DNA of 64,000 bases from Arsukibacterium sp. UBA3155 (GCA_002364615.1 DEYP01000025.1:1-64000), one strand, 5' to 3'; positions 25,721 to 40,614 are shown, counted from the first letter of the stretch. Notes: generated by a model not told the origin, from the letters alone. A program made the numbers and translations.

Positions 25721-28645
25721 ATGCGTAAATTAACCCCACTGGCGCTGGCTATTGCTGGCAGCTTAGTCGTGTCTCCTTTTAGCTATGCACAAGAAACGGC
25801 CAACGAAGAACAAAAAGTAGAACGAATTGAAGTAACAGGTTCACGGATCAAAGGTGTTGATCTGGAAGGCACGCAACCGTTGGTTGTTATTTCTGCCGAA
25901 CAGATTAAAAATTCTGGCGCCAGTTCAATTTATGATCTGCTTAAAGATCTAGGTCAGGTACGAGGTGGTAGTGGTACCTTTTCTACTTCTGAGAGCGGCG
26001 CAACGTCTACTTCGACTCCAGCAGGTCAGGCTGCAGCATCGCTGCGTGGTCTTGGTCCCTCTTCAACATTGACGCTGGTAAATGGCCGCCGGGTTGCAGC
26101 CTCTTCGTTTGCAGCCGGCACTCAGAACTTTGTTGACGTAAACAGCATTCCGCTGGCAGCCATTGAGCGGATAGAAGTGCTGGCAACCGGTGCTTCAGCA
26201 ATCTATGGTGCCGACGCTGTGGCCGGGGTTATTAACTATATACTGAAAACAGATTATGAAGGTGCAGAACTCAACGTATCCTACGGCAACAGTACTGCTT
26301 CATCAGATGATGCGAAAGTTAACGCCAATATTGTGCTGGGTACAGAACTGGCCGGCGGTAATCTGACCATATTTGCTGATGTCTATGATCGCAAGGGCTA
26401 CACTGCGCAGGATCGTGACTTTACCCGCAACCCAAACCTGGTAAGTAACTACTCTTACTTACCAAAAGGCGTACCTAATATTTATTTCTTTTCAGCCGTT
26501 AGTGGCGATGAAATAGCCAGCCCGGGCTGCACCAGCCAACTGGTTACCACCGAATTTGGCGAGCAAATCTGTGCATACTATGCAAACGAGGATGATGTAT
26601 TAGAAACGCCGTTTGAAAGTGCCTCAGCCGGCTTTAATTTCCGCAAAGAGCTGGGCAACAACCTGATATGGAATACCGACTTTTTCTACAGCCACACCTC
26701 GTCGGTTTCTTCATCCAGCCCGGCACCAATTAATCAGGTTGATGACAGCGAGGGCGCCTGGGTTCGGGAAACCGCACTGGATGTGTTCCCTGACGCCGTG
26801 CGCGACTCGTTGCTCGATCAAATTTATATTGACCCGTTCACCAGTGTGGCGGGTCAGCGGTTGTTTGGTTTTCAGTTCGATGCTCGCTTTAATACACCAA
26901 GAACTGTTGAAGTTACCAGCGATTCGTTCCGTCTTGTTAGCAGTATCGCTGGCAGCACTGAAAACTGGGACTGGGAAACTGCAGCGCTGTTATCACGCTC
27001 TGAGTCAGAGCAGCGCGCCATAGCCGGGATTTACAACCGCTATAAATATCATGCTGCAATCGCCGGTGAGCTTTGCCAGGACGGTACTATCGCCAGTTAC
27101 AATAGTGATGCCGACACGTTAACGTGCGGCAGTGGTGCAGGTCTGGCGGGTGTTTATAATCCGTTTTTAGCCAATGATGCCGGTAATGAAGCACTGTTAG
27201 CACTGGCTCAGGAGGTACCTACCCGCGATGGCGTCAGCACAGTTTATGGTTGGGATGCACGGATAAGTGGCGATTTATTTGAGTTGAATGGTCAGCTGGT
27301 ACGCTCGGCATTTGGTCTTGAATTACGTAAAGAAGAAATTACTGATACGCCATCTGCTAACGCTCAGGCCAGTGCCGCCAATGGTTACCTGGTAGATGTC
27401 TTCGGCTTTGGTTCCAGCCTCTCTGCTGCTGATCGAACCCAGATGGCCGCTTTTGCCGAAATTTATGCGCCATTAGGTGATACGGTTGAGTTACAGCTGG
27501 CTGGCCGCTACGACCACTACGACGATTTTGGCAGTACCTTTAACCCGAAAGTGGGTATTACCTGGCGTCCGCTGGAAAGCTTAGTGATTCGTGGCTCCTG
27601 GGCCACGTCATTCCGGGCACCGTCACTTACTCAGGCAGGGGTAAAACTAAGAACCACTACCGCAACCTTTGATTGTAGTGCTAACCAAACCGTTTCTGAT
27701 TTGTACTGTGACGGTGCCGGTTTTACCAGCAGCCCGAATGTACTGGAACTGGGTAATGCTGCGCTTGAAGCCGAAACTTCAGAGTCTGTCAGCGTTGGTT
27801 TTGGCTGGAGCCCGACTCAGGACACCACGCTAACCGTCGATTACTGGCAGTTTGAGCATAAAAAACTGGTCGATACCGATATGACCGCGATGCTGGCCCG
27901 CACGGCAACCGATGCCAGTGTCCGTCATTGTGGCCTGGTGCCTGATGGCGAACTGGGTATCTCTTACGATCCTGACTTGTGTGATGTTACCGATCTGGCC
28001 GGCAGAACTGTTGAAGATGACGGCGCCAATATGGCAGAAATCTTGGATGCCTGGGTTGAGTACGACGATCCGCGCTTTGCTGAATTGCCGCTGTTCCGTG
28101 ACCATGTTATCCAGCTGGATAACGTTGGCCGTCAGGATGTTAGCGGTATTGATGCTAGTTTCAGCCATACACTTGATTTGGCCGGTGGCCGCTTAGGGCT
28201 GGATCTTGACTGGACCCACTATCTGGAGTTTGAGCGCAATAAAGCCGGCTCGGATGAAGTTGAAGCACTCATTGGTACTTTCCGCTACCCGGAAAATATC
28301 GGTAGTGCCCGCATTTCCTGGAGTGGCGAAGCGCTTTATCTGGGCCTGACAGCACTTTATACCTCGTCATACCTGGACGATACTGCGCGGTTACGCAGTC
28401 GCAACCTGGACGAGCTTGATGAGTTAGGTCTGATTGACGCTGATGGCACTCGTGATGTCTCAGCCTGGACCACACTGCGGGCCAACATTGGTTATGATTT
28501 TGAGCATGCATCGCTTAACTTCACTATCGACAACCTGCTGGATCGTGACCCACCAGCGGTATATGGCAGCAGCCGCGGGTTCGACTCTATTAACCACAAC
28601 GCCTTTGGCCGCAACTATCGTGTATCCTTTAGCTACTTCTTTTAA
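25721..28645 (+). CDS. TonB-dependent receptor, cyanophycin locus
   Basis: 974 residues. The signal peptide starts MRKLTPLALAIAGSL and is cleaved near SYAQ. The TonB box region and plug follow (VERIEVTGSRIKG, then SAEQIKNSGASSIYDLL), then a large barrel ending YRVSFSYFF. There is no CarboxypepD_reg domain, unlike the receptor at 6701. Its place between a secreted cyanophycinase and a permease plus isoaspartyl dipeptidase suggests that it imports beta-Asp-Arg dipeptides or short cyanophycin fragments. That substrate is inferred from neighbours only. Confidence 0.9.
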   Translation: MRKLTPLALAIAGSLVVSPFSYAQETANEEQKVERIEVTGSRIKGVDLEGTQPLVVISAEQIKNSGASSIYDLLKDLGQVRGGSGTFSTSESGATSTSTPAGQAAASLRGLGPSSTLTLVNGRRVAASSFAAGTQNFVDVNSIPLAAIERIEVLATGASAIYGADAVAGVINYILKTDYEGAELNVSYGNSTASSDDAKVNANIVLGTELAGGNLTIFADVYDRKGYTAQDRDFTRNPNLVSNYSYLPKGVPNIYFFSAVSGDEIASPGCTSQLVTTEFGEQICAYYANEDDVLETPFESASAGFNFRKELGNNLIWNTDFFYSHTSSVSSSSPAPINQVDDSEGAWVRETALDVFPDAVRDSLLDQIYIDPFTSVAGQRLFGFQFDARFNTPRTVEVTSDSFRLVSSIAGSTENWDWETAALLSRSESEQRAIAGIYNRYKYHAAIAGELCQDGTIASYNSDADTLTCGSGAGLAGVYNPFLANDAGNEALLALAQEVPTRDGVSTVYGWDARISGDLFELNGQLVRSAFGLELRKEEITDTPSANAQASAANGYLVDVFGFGSSLSAADRTQMAAFAEIYAPLGDTVELQLAGRYDHYDDFGSTFNPKVGITWRPLESLVIRGSWATSFRAPSLTQAGVKLRTTTATFDCSANQTVSDLYCDGAGFTSSPNVLELGNAALEAETSESVSVGFGWSPTQDTTLTVDYWQFEHKKLVDTDMTAMLARTATDASVRHCGLVPDGELGISYDPDLCDVTDLAGRTVEDDGANMAEILDAWVEYDDPRFAELPLFRDHVIQLDNVGRQDVSGIDASFSHTLDLAGGRLGLDLDWTHYLEFERNKAGSDEVEALIGTFRYPENIGSARISWSGEALYLGLTALYTSSYLDDTARLRSRNLDELDELGLIDADGTRDVSAWTTLRANIGYDFEHASLNFTIDNLLDRDPPAVYGSSRGFDSINHNAFGRNYRVSFSYFF

Positions 28646-28656
28646 TTAGCAAAGAC

Positions 28657-28691
28657 GCGGGCGTAAATACTACAACTGGTATTACGCCCGC
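28657..28691 (+). terminator. Hairpin between receptor and permease genes
   Basis: GCGGGCGTAAATAC (28657-28670) pairs with GTATTACGCCCGC (28679-28691), with one bulged A and an 8-base loop. No T run follows, so it is more likely a partial terminator or mRNA-stabilising hairpin that lowers permease expression relative to the receptor. Confidence 0.5.
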
Positions 28692-28723
28692 TAATTACCG
28701 ATAGCTATTACAAGGCTTACATT

Positions 28724-30208
28724 ATGGCTAACCAAGTAAAAAAACCGGTAGCAATGCCGGACGCCTTTGTCATCCTGTTTTTTGTGATGATTCTGGCTGC
28801 GGTTGCATCGCATCTGGTCCCTGCCGGCTCATTTAGTTTACTCGAGCCTGCGCCGGTGGCCGAAGGGGCAGCCAAACTTAAGGGTAAAATTGACCCAAAC
28901 AGCTTTACGCTGGTAACAGATGCACAACAAGGTGTGCCGCTGTTTGCGGAGGGCGGTGGCATTGGCTTTTTTAACTATGCCTTTGAAGGGCTGGTATCCG
29001 GCGATAAGTGGGGATCAGCCATTGGTGTAGTGGCTTTTATTCTGCTTACGGGTGGTGCTTTTGGCATCATTATGAAAACCGGTGCTATTCACAACGGTAT
29101 TCTGGCGCTTATCGAAAAAACCAAACGAATGGAATTTGTATTTATTCCACTGATGTTTGGCTTATTTTCACTAGGTGGTGCGGTATTTGGTATGGGCGAG
29201 GAAGCAATCGCTTTTTGTATCATTTTGCTGCCATTGATGCTGGCACTTGGTTATGACGCCATCACCACGGTGTTGGTTACCTACGTTGCTACCCAAATTG
29301 GTTTTGCAACCTCCTGGATGAACCCGTTTAATGTCGCTATTGCCCAGGGCATTGCGGAAATTCCATTAATGTCTGGCAAAGACTTACGCATCGCTATGTG
29401 GGTGATTTTCACTTTGTTTGGCATGGTTTTCACCATGCGCTATGCCGCCAGAATAAAAGCGCAGCCAGAGCTGTCGTTAAGTTTCAATACCGACCAGAAA
29501 TTGCGGGCACAACAAAGTGCAGAAGCAAAAAACGACTACAATCAGCTCGATAGCATTATTTTACTGGCATTCTTCGCCGGCCTGGTCTGGATTATCTGGG
29601 GTGTAACCACTCGCCAATACTATATTCCGGAGATTGCCAGCCAATTCTTTACTATTGGTATTATTATCGCCGTTATCGCGGTATTTGGTAAACGTTTAAC
29701 CATGAATGAAGCGGCCGATGGTTTTAAACATGGCGCTGCAGAGCTTTTACCCGCCGCACTGATTGTCGGTATGGCCAAAGGCATAGTGCTGTTGCTAGGT
29801 GGCGATGAGCCCAATTCGCCGTCGGTACTAAACACCCTGCTTTATTACAGCGGCCAGGCGCTTGGCGATTTACCGTCGTACTTGTCCGCCTGGTTAATGC
29901 TGATTATTCAGTCGGTCATAAACTTCTTTGTTGCTTCTGGTTCAGGTCAGGCGGCGCTAACTATGCCACTTATCGCGCCGTTGGCCGATTTAGTCGGACT
30001 GTCGCGCCAAATTGCGGTATTAGCATTCCAGCTCGGTGATGGTTTGACCAACTGCATTATCCCGACGTCAGCGGCGTTAATCGGTTGTTTAGGTGTGGTA
30101 AGGGTTGACTGGACCGTGTGGTTTCGTTTTGTCTGGAAATTACAGCTTTGGCTGTTTGCGCTGGCCAGCAGCTTTATGCTTATCGCTGTGGCAATAGGTT
30201 ATCAATAG
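28724..30208 (+). CDS. YfcC/ArcD-like inner-membrane permease
   Basis: 494 residues with about 12 hydrophobic segments. Matches the YfcC family (COG1288-type, related to basic amino acid and C4-dicarboxylate carriers): PDAFVILFFVMILAAV at the start, the GMGEEAIAF motif, and a C-terminal NFFVASGSGQAALTMP segment. In this locus it could carry beta-Asp-Arg dipeptides across the inner membrane, or exchange arginine. It lies 78 bp after the TonB receptor and 29 bp before the dipeptidase start. Confidence 0.85.
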   Translation: MANQVKKPVAMPDAFVILFFVMILAAVASHLVPAGSFSLLEPAPVAEGAAKLKGKIDPNSFTLVTDAQQGVPLFAEGGGIGFFNYAFEGLVSGDKWGSAIGVVAFILLTGGAFGIIMKTGAIHNGILALIEKTKRMEFVFIPLMFGLFSLGGAVFGMGEEAIAFCIILLPLMLALGYDAITTVLVTYVATQIGFATSWMNPFNVAIAQGIAEIPLMSGKDLRIAMWVIFTLFGMVFTMRYAARIKAQPELSLSFNTDQKLRAQQSAEAKNDYNQLDSIILLAFFAGLVWIIWGVTTRQYYIPEIASQFFTIGIIIAVIAVFGKRLTMNEAADGFKHGAAELLPAALIVGMAKGIVLLLGGDEPNSPSVLNTLLYYSGQALGDLPSYLSAWLMLIIQSVINFFVASGSGQAALTMPLIAPLADLVGLSRQIAVLAFQLGDGLTNCIIPTSAALIGCLGVVRVDWTVWFRFVWKLQLWLFALASSFMLIAVAIGYQ

Positions 30209-30237
30209 CAGCAAATCGGCTGTTCGAGGTTAATATT

Positions 30238-31419
30238 TTGAATTCAATTGTACTTATAAAAAATGCCGAGCTGTTTGCGCCACAGCCACTTGGCAAATTG
30301 GACGTAGTAATAGCCGGCGGTCGTATAGCCGCCATTGGCAATGACTTTAACATGGCTGGCAGCAATTTGCCGGTGACGATTATCGATGGCAGTGACTATT
30401 ACCTGACCCCGGGTTTTGTCGACTCGCTGGTACACTTTATTGGCGGTGGCGGTGAAGGTGGTTTTGCCACCCGCACCCCGGAAATGCAACTTACTGATGC
30501 CACCTTAGGGGGTGTGACTACTGCTATTGGTGTGCTGGGGACCGATGCCACCACCCGCACATTAACCAACCTGCTGGCCAAAGCACATGCACTAGATATA
30601 GAAGGTATTACCACCTACTGCCATACCGGCTCATATGAAATTCCCTGCCGTACCTTAACGGGTAGTATTACTGATGATTTAATCTTAATTGATAAATTTA
30701 TTGGTGTAGGTGAAATCGCGATAAGTGATCATCGCTCATCACAGCCTACCATTGATGAGATCCGTAAGATCGCAGCAGCAGCCAGAGTGGGCGGTATTTT
30801 GGCAGGTAAGAGTGGGGTCGTCAGCGTGCATATGGGTGCTGGCGAACGTATCCTGCAACCTATTTATCAGGCGGTTTCTGGCACAGAATTAACCTTAAAG
30901 CAGTTTTATCCTACCCATATGAACCGCAACCGCCGGGTTTTCGAAGCCGGCCTTGAATTTGCTAAAAAAGGCGGCGTGATTGACTTCACCACCAGTACCA
31001 CAGAGTACGATCTAAAACACGGCGAAGTCGCAGCAGCAGCGGCGCTGGCTGAGGCACTGCAGGAAGATATCAATCCGCTGCATCTGACGCTTAGCTCAGA
31101 CGGCAATGCCAGTCTGCCAATTTACACGGACAACGGTGATTTACTGGGGCTGCAAGTTGGCCAGGTAAGCACGCTATATCAGTCAGCCCGCGATGCAATA
31201 TTAAAGCACAAGGTAAGTATCAGTGACGCCATTTGCGCTATCACCCAGTCGCCAGCGGCTGTGTTAGGACTAAAGCTAAAAGGTCGATTGGCAATCGGCT
31301 TAGATGCCGATTTGGTATTGCTTAATCGCGACGATCTGGCTATCAACCAGGTATTTGCCAAGGGCAAACAGCTAGTAAATTCAGGCAAAGCCACGGTAAA
31401 AGGCATGTTTGAGCGCTAA
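30238..31419 (+). CDS. Isoaspartyl dipeptidase-like amidohydrolase (IadA family), altered metal site
   Basis: 393 residues from a TTG start at 30238. That start is chosen because CGAGGT lies 8 bp upstream and the length then equals E. coli IadA (390). The family pattern is clear: HFIGGGGEGGFATRTPEMQL, VGGILAGKSGVV, YPTHMNRN and LSSDGNAS. These keep the beta-metal histidines (SVHMG, PTHMN) and the Asp base. The first His of the HxH pair is Leu (DSLVHFI), and the carbamylated Lys position reads Gly-Glu (GVGEIAISD). It would split beta-Asp-Arg into aspartate and arginine, ending the cyanophycin pathway. Activity is inferred. Confidence 0.87.
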   Translation: MNSIVLIKNAELFAPQPLGKLDVVIAGGRIAAIGNDFNMAGSNLPVTIIDGSDYYLTPGFVDSLVHFIGGGGEGGFATRTPEMQLTDATLGGVTTAIGVLGTDATTRTLTNLLAKAHALDIEGITTYCHTGSYEIPCRTLTGSITDDLILIDKFIGVGEIAISDHRSSQPTIDEIRKIAAAARVGGILAGKSGVVSVHMGAGERILQPIYQAVSGTELTLKQFYPTHMNRNRRVFEAGLEFAKKGGVIDFTTSTTEYDLKHGEVAAAAALAEALQEDINPLHLTLSSDGNASLPIYTDNGDLLGLQVGQVSTLYQSARDAILKHKVSISDAICAITQSPAAVLGLKLKGRLAIGLDADLVLLNRDDLAINQVFAKGKQLVNSGKATVKGMFER

Positions 31420-31479
31420 CATTGCACTAAGCACGTTTAGCATAAATATATGCAAACCAAATGTACTACTAGAACTTAG

Positions 31480-31504
31480 AAAGCTGCTTCGGCAGCTTTT
31501 TTTT
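31480..31504 (+). terminator. Intrinsic terminator of the cyanophycin operon
   Basis: AAAGCTGC (31480-31487), a TTCG tetraloop and GCAGCTTT (31492-31499), followed by a T run to 31504. It lies 61 bp after the dipeptidase stop. Confidence 0.92.
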
Positions 31505-31818
31505 ATGCCAAAGTAATATTGATGCTGGAAATAGCGCCAATTCATGTAATTTATTTTCATTTTCAGCCGGGCAATTTCAAAATCAAACAGACGGCCAGAC
31601 GGATAAACTTCACTTGCTTTTTTAGCTTATTCTTAGTATACCTGTTCAGCTTGGTGGCTGCAGAGCGCCAATCAAAATAGAGTAAAAACACTACAGCGCA
31701 TAAATTACTGAAAGAGACCTCGTTATTTTCTTTCATTTGCAGAAAAATTGGTTTTAAGAATAATAATTCATTTTTTGTAAATATTTATATATTTTCAAGG
31801 CAAGTTTGGAGGTAAGTC
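31505..31818 (+). other. gltB upstream region
   Basis: A 314-bp AT-rich stretch between the terminator and gltB. The ribosome site GGAGG (31808-31812) is strong. The gltBD promoter must be here, but I see no unambiguous -35/-10 pair or known riboswitch. Confidence 0.5.
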
Positions 31819-37723
<5,905 letters not shown>

Positions 37724-38117
37724 CCACCTGTTTATGCCAGCTGCTAGGACGAAGGTTATAAGCGTGATTAGGTTTGCCCTAAGCTAACCGTTGAAGCCCC
37801 CGGGGATGGGTTTACGGCGTGTTAGCGCGGGCAAACCGGTTCGAGCAGTGCACACTAATCTACACTGAGATTATAAAAGCCAGCTCCATGCGTCCATCCA
37901 GATAGTAATTTTAGACAACTGTCGCCGTTGGCAAACCTATGCGTTTTCAACTGCAATGCACCCGCCTTTGTCAGCTTTTTTTACAAAAAATAACTAGCCA
38001 CAATTAACACAAACCTATGCTGTTGATATATATCATATATTATATAGTGGTTCATTTTTTGCAAAGATCGCTGCGGCAATTGGAAATAATAACTATCAAA
38101 ATAAGAGAAGTATTCTA
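37724..38117. other. Intergenic region after gltD
   Basis: 394 bp. It contains a hairpin AAGCCC/GGGTTT with a CCGGGGAT loop (37794-37813), built like the hairpins at 3338-3513, and the left copy of a 15-bp inverted repeat (37833-37847). A canonical gltD terminator with a T run is not evident. No gene is believable here. Confidence 0.5.
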
Positions 38118-38726
38118 ATGAAAAAAGCATTAAGTCTGATTTTAGCTTTATCGGCGTGTTCAGCAAACGCTGCAATTATTGATATTGAGTATGAGTGGGA
38201 CGGCTCAACCTTTACTTCTATTTATGGCAATAACCTGTTTGGCACTGTGCTGAATGTAGGCGATACATTAAATCTTACATTTACAGCACTCGATACTAAT
38301 TACTGGGACTTCTCGGCTGTTAGCATTACAGGCAATGTAAACCTTGGTTTTGAGTACCCTGGTTCATGTGGTACAAGATCAAGCGAAGGTTCTTACAATG
38401 CCGGCTTTGATGGCTCGTCAGTTTTATCTGCCAATTATTCTGAGGGCAGCCAGTCATGTATTCATATGGGGCCTGAGAATATCGATTTTAGCTCTGTTAA
38501 TATGATTGACAGTTTCAGTATCTCTTACACCATGAACTCATCAACTGCAGGTGAGAATATTGTTGGTTCCTATAGCGAAACAACCTGGTGGCAGATATGG
38601 GAGCAGTTTGGCATGACCGGACGTAACGTGGTGATTGGTGAGGTTGCCACTGAGGTACCAGCACCTAGTTCACTGGCTTTGTTTGGTATCGCACTATTAG
38701 CATTACGTAGATTCGCAAAACGCTAA
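38118..38726 (+). CDS. PEP-CTERM sorting domain protein
   Basis: 202 residues. A signal peptide (MKKALSLILALSACSANA) precedes a Ser/Asn/Gly-rich mature region. The C-terminus has the PEP-CTERM layout: APSSLALFG, a short hydrophobic helix, and a basic tail (RRFAKR). Such proteins are processed by an exosortase and sent to the surface or matrix; no exosortase is in the window. The PEP triad is here VPAPSS, as in common variants. The mature function is unknown. Base composition is more AT-rich than gltBD. Confidence 0.85.
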   Translation: MKKALSLILALSACSANAAIIDIEYEWDGSTFTSIYGNNLFGTVLNVGDTLNLTFTALDTNYWDFSAVSITGNVNLGFEYPGSCGTRSSEGSYNAGFDGSSVLSANYSEGSQSCIHMGPENIDFSSVNMIDSFSISYTMNSSTAGENIVGSYSETTWWQIWEQFGMTGRNVVIGEVATEVPAPSSLALFGIALLALRRFAKR

Positions 38727-38772
38727 TTAAAAGTTATTTTCAAAAAGTATCAATGAGCCACCAGGCTCAAAT

Positions 38773-38838
38773 ATGATGACTCGCCTCGGTTCCTAAATTA
38801 GGATTTCGGCAATCAGCCGGAATGAGGCGAGTCATCAT
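38773..38838. repeat. 66-bp inverted repeat with 15-bp perfect arms
   Basis: ATGATGACTCGCCTC (38773-38787) pairs with its complement at 38824-38838. Inside are two small hairpins (CCTAAATTAGG, and TTCGGC with GCCGGAA). It lies 46 bp after the PEP-CTERM stop. There is no T run, so it may be a cruciform-type repeat element or a transcript-end stabiliser rather than a simple terminator. Confidence 0.65.
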
Positions 38839-39066
38839 AGTAATTAAGACTAACTCACAGAGAGTTTTTTACTGGTTATAAAATCAACAGGTAAGTCCAG
38901 CCCTTCAACGCCATTTGCAATCAACGACTATTCCCCCTTAATTTAAATCAATGGCTCAGGCCCTTTAGATTCAAGTTGGCAACCGCTAAGCCAAAGCTGA
39001 TCAGCGAGATTAAGGGGCAAACTCCGGTGTAATGCTCGAACCGGTTTATCGTTTCTGGTTTCAGGT

Positions 39067-40614
39067 TCACTTAAGCTCAGGGGCCTTTTGCATGGTTATC
39101 TGCAGCAACCAGTCTGCGAGATTACTCAGTAACATTGGCGATAATGTTTGGCTGATACTGGCGTATTCATCCCAGCGCCCGGTGTCTGCTTCCTGAAACA
39201 GGTGATTAAGTCCTTGTAATTGGATCACCTTATATTGAGTGTTTCTGGCTTGCTGCAGCGCCTGTTCAATGGCAGCAATATTGATCTCGGCATCCAGTTG
39301 CACATCCTTACTGCCATACAATACCAGCGTAGGCAACTTGGTTTTGCTGAGCCAGCGATGCGGATCATGTTGCTGGAAGTAGCGAAACCACGCGTTCTGC
39401 AATTCGGCCAACCGCTCTTTCGACAATGCCCCGCCACCCAAAGGCAGCAGTTGTTGCTTAATCTCGTCGGGTAATTTCTGCCACTGCAATTGATAATACC
39501 CGTTCAGCTCTGCCGCAGTGGGCTGCCTGGGTTTTGCCGCGAGCTTGTTCATATTGGTATAAATCGCAGTTGCATGTCTGACCGTTGTTTCAGGCAATCC
39601 CTGCGAGACAAGCATCTGCTCAAACTGATTAGCAGATATTTCGGCGCCGGTGATACCGGGGGCAGCCAGCAGCACCAGGAAACTGACGCCCTCCTGTTGC
39701 TGCGCTACCACAGGGGCTATCAGCCCTCCTTCGCTGTGGCCAATCAAGCCAATTTGATCGGCACGAATTTCTATTCGCTGCTGCAAATAGCGCACCGCAG
39801 CAGCAACGTCAGTGGCAAAATCCAGACTGGTTGCCTGATAAAATGTCCCGCCAGACTTGCCAATGCCCCTGTCGTCAAACCGCAGTACCGCGAAACCCTG
39901 GCGGGTTAAATAGTCAGCCAGCACCAGAAAGGGTCTGTGGCCGAGCAGTTGCTGATCTCTGTCCTGCGGCCCCGAGCCTGAAATTAACACCACTGCCGGC
40001 ACAGCGTGCGAGGTATCAGCCGGCCGGGTCAGCGTGCCAGCCAGTTGAATACCGGCAGCCGTATTGTTAAAACTGATTTGCTCTTCAATATACGGATAAG
40101 GTTTTACCGGATCCTGCGGTTTGCGCGCTTCCTGTTGTTGCCGGCTTAACGTCAAATCAAACGCCTGACCGCCTTGTTGCCATTGCCCCTGTATTTGCTC
40201 AGACGCTACCTGGTATTCACCGACATAAAGCACCTGCGCAGCGTCTATTTCCAGCTCAATGTGCTGTTGCTTAACGGTAACCCGACTAACCGGAATGCCG
40301 CTGGCGCCCTGATCAATGCTGTCCATGGTTGCCTGATATGGCTGATCTTGTTCTCGGCTGACATTAAAGCGTAAACGCAACTTGTTATCCCCAACCTGCA
40401 ACGTGCCAACCCAGGCCCCCTGCAAATCAGGTTCAGCATCAGCCACAGTATTCGTAACAGTATCAGCCTGCGCACTCAGTACTAACATGCTCAGCAGCAC
40501 ACCGGCTATCAGGCCGGCCCTGCGAAACGCTTTGCCTGTCACGCTAAGCAGTCCGCTAAGCAAAAATAAAAAAAATATATGGGTAGTAGTTAGACTTCGC
40601 TCAAACGTATTCAT
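39067..40614 (-). CDS. Alpha/beta hydrolase with N-terminal beta domain, membrane-anchored or secreted
   Basis: 515 residues. Two hydrophobic segments near the N-terminus (about 12-28 and 33-50) suggest an export signal or membrane anchor. Residues about 55-160 form a beta-rich accessory domain. Then an alpha/beta hydrolase fold shows VVLISGSGPQDR (oxyanion region), LIGHSEGG (Ser elbow), a late Asp (YGSKDVQLD) and His (GLNHLF). This arrangement is common in peptidase- or esterase-like proteins of unknown substrate. A ribosome site AAGGA precedes the start. It overlaps the small upstream membrane-protein gene by 4 bp, so the two are cotranscribed, divergent from a GntR module. Confidence 0.85.
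   Translation of the reverse strand: MNTFERSLTTTHIFFLFLLSGLLSVTGKAFRRAGLIAGVLLSMLVLSAQADTVTNTVADAEPDLQGAWVGTLQVGDNKLRLRFNVSREQDQPYQATMDSIDQGASGIPVSRVTVKQQHIELEIDAAQVLYVGEYQVASEQIQGQWQQGGQAFDLTLSRQQQEARKPQDPVKPYPYIEEQISFNNTAAGIQLAGTLTRPADTSHAVPAVVLISGSGPQDRDQQLLGHRPFLVLADYLTRQGFAVLRFDDRGIGKSGGTFYQATSLDFATDVAAAVRYLQQRIEIRADQIGLIGHSEGGLIAPVVAQQQEGVSFLVLLAAPGITGAEISANQFEQMLVSQGLPETTVRHATAIYTNMNKLAAKPRQPTAAELNGYYQLQWQKLPDEIKQQLLPLGGGALSKERLAELQNAWFRYFQQHDPHRWLSKTKLPTLVLYGSKDVQLDAEINIAAIEQALQQARNTQYKVIQLQGLNHLFQEADTGRWDEYASISQTLSPMLLSNLADWLLQITMQKAPELK

Larger units (their letters stand above)
37833..39047. repeat. 15-bp perfect inverted repeats flanking the PEP-CTERM gene
   Basis: AAACCGGTTCGAGCA (37833-37847) recurs as its exact reverse complement at 39033-39047. 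Extended outward to CAC the match is 19 of 21. The 1.2 kb between them contains the PEP-CTERM gene and a large hairpin. A further inverted pair, CCCCTTAAT (38934-38942) and ATTAAGGGG (39009-39017), lies just inside the right copy. No transposase is present. The stretch 38727-39066 has no gene. Confidence 0.55.

Noticed and set aside
18469-31419. Functional link between the Arc cluster and arginine from cyanophycin
   Set aside because: The Arc genes concern redox control; proximity and the similar name are the only connection.
37981-38175. 64-codon frame antisense to the PEP-CTERM gene start
   Set aside because: Overlaps the promoter and signal peptide of a better gene and has no ribosome site.
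37833-39047. Integron attC or IS ends at the 15-bp inverted repeats
   Set aside because: No transposase or integrase, no target duplication, and no attC R/L box set were found.
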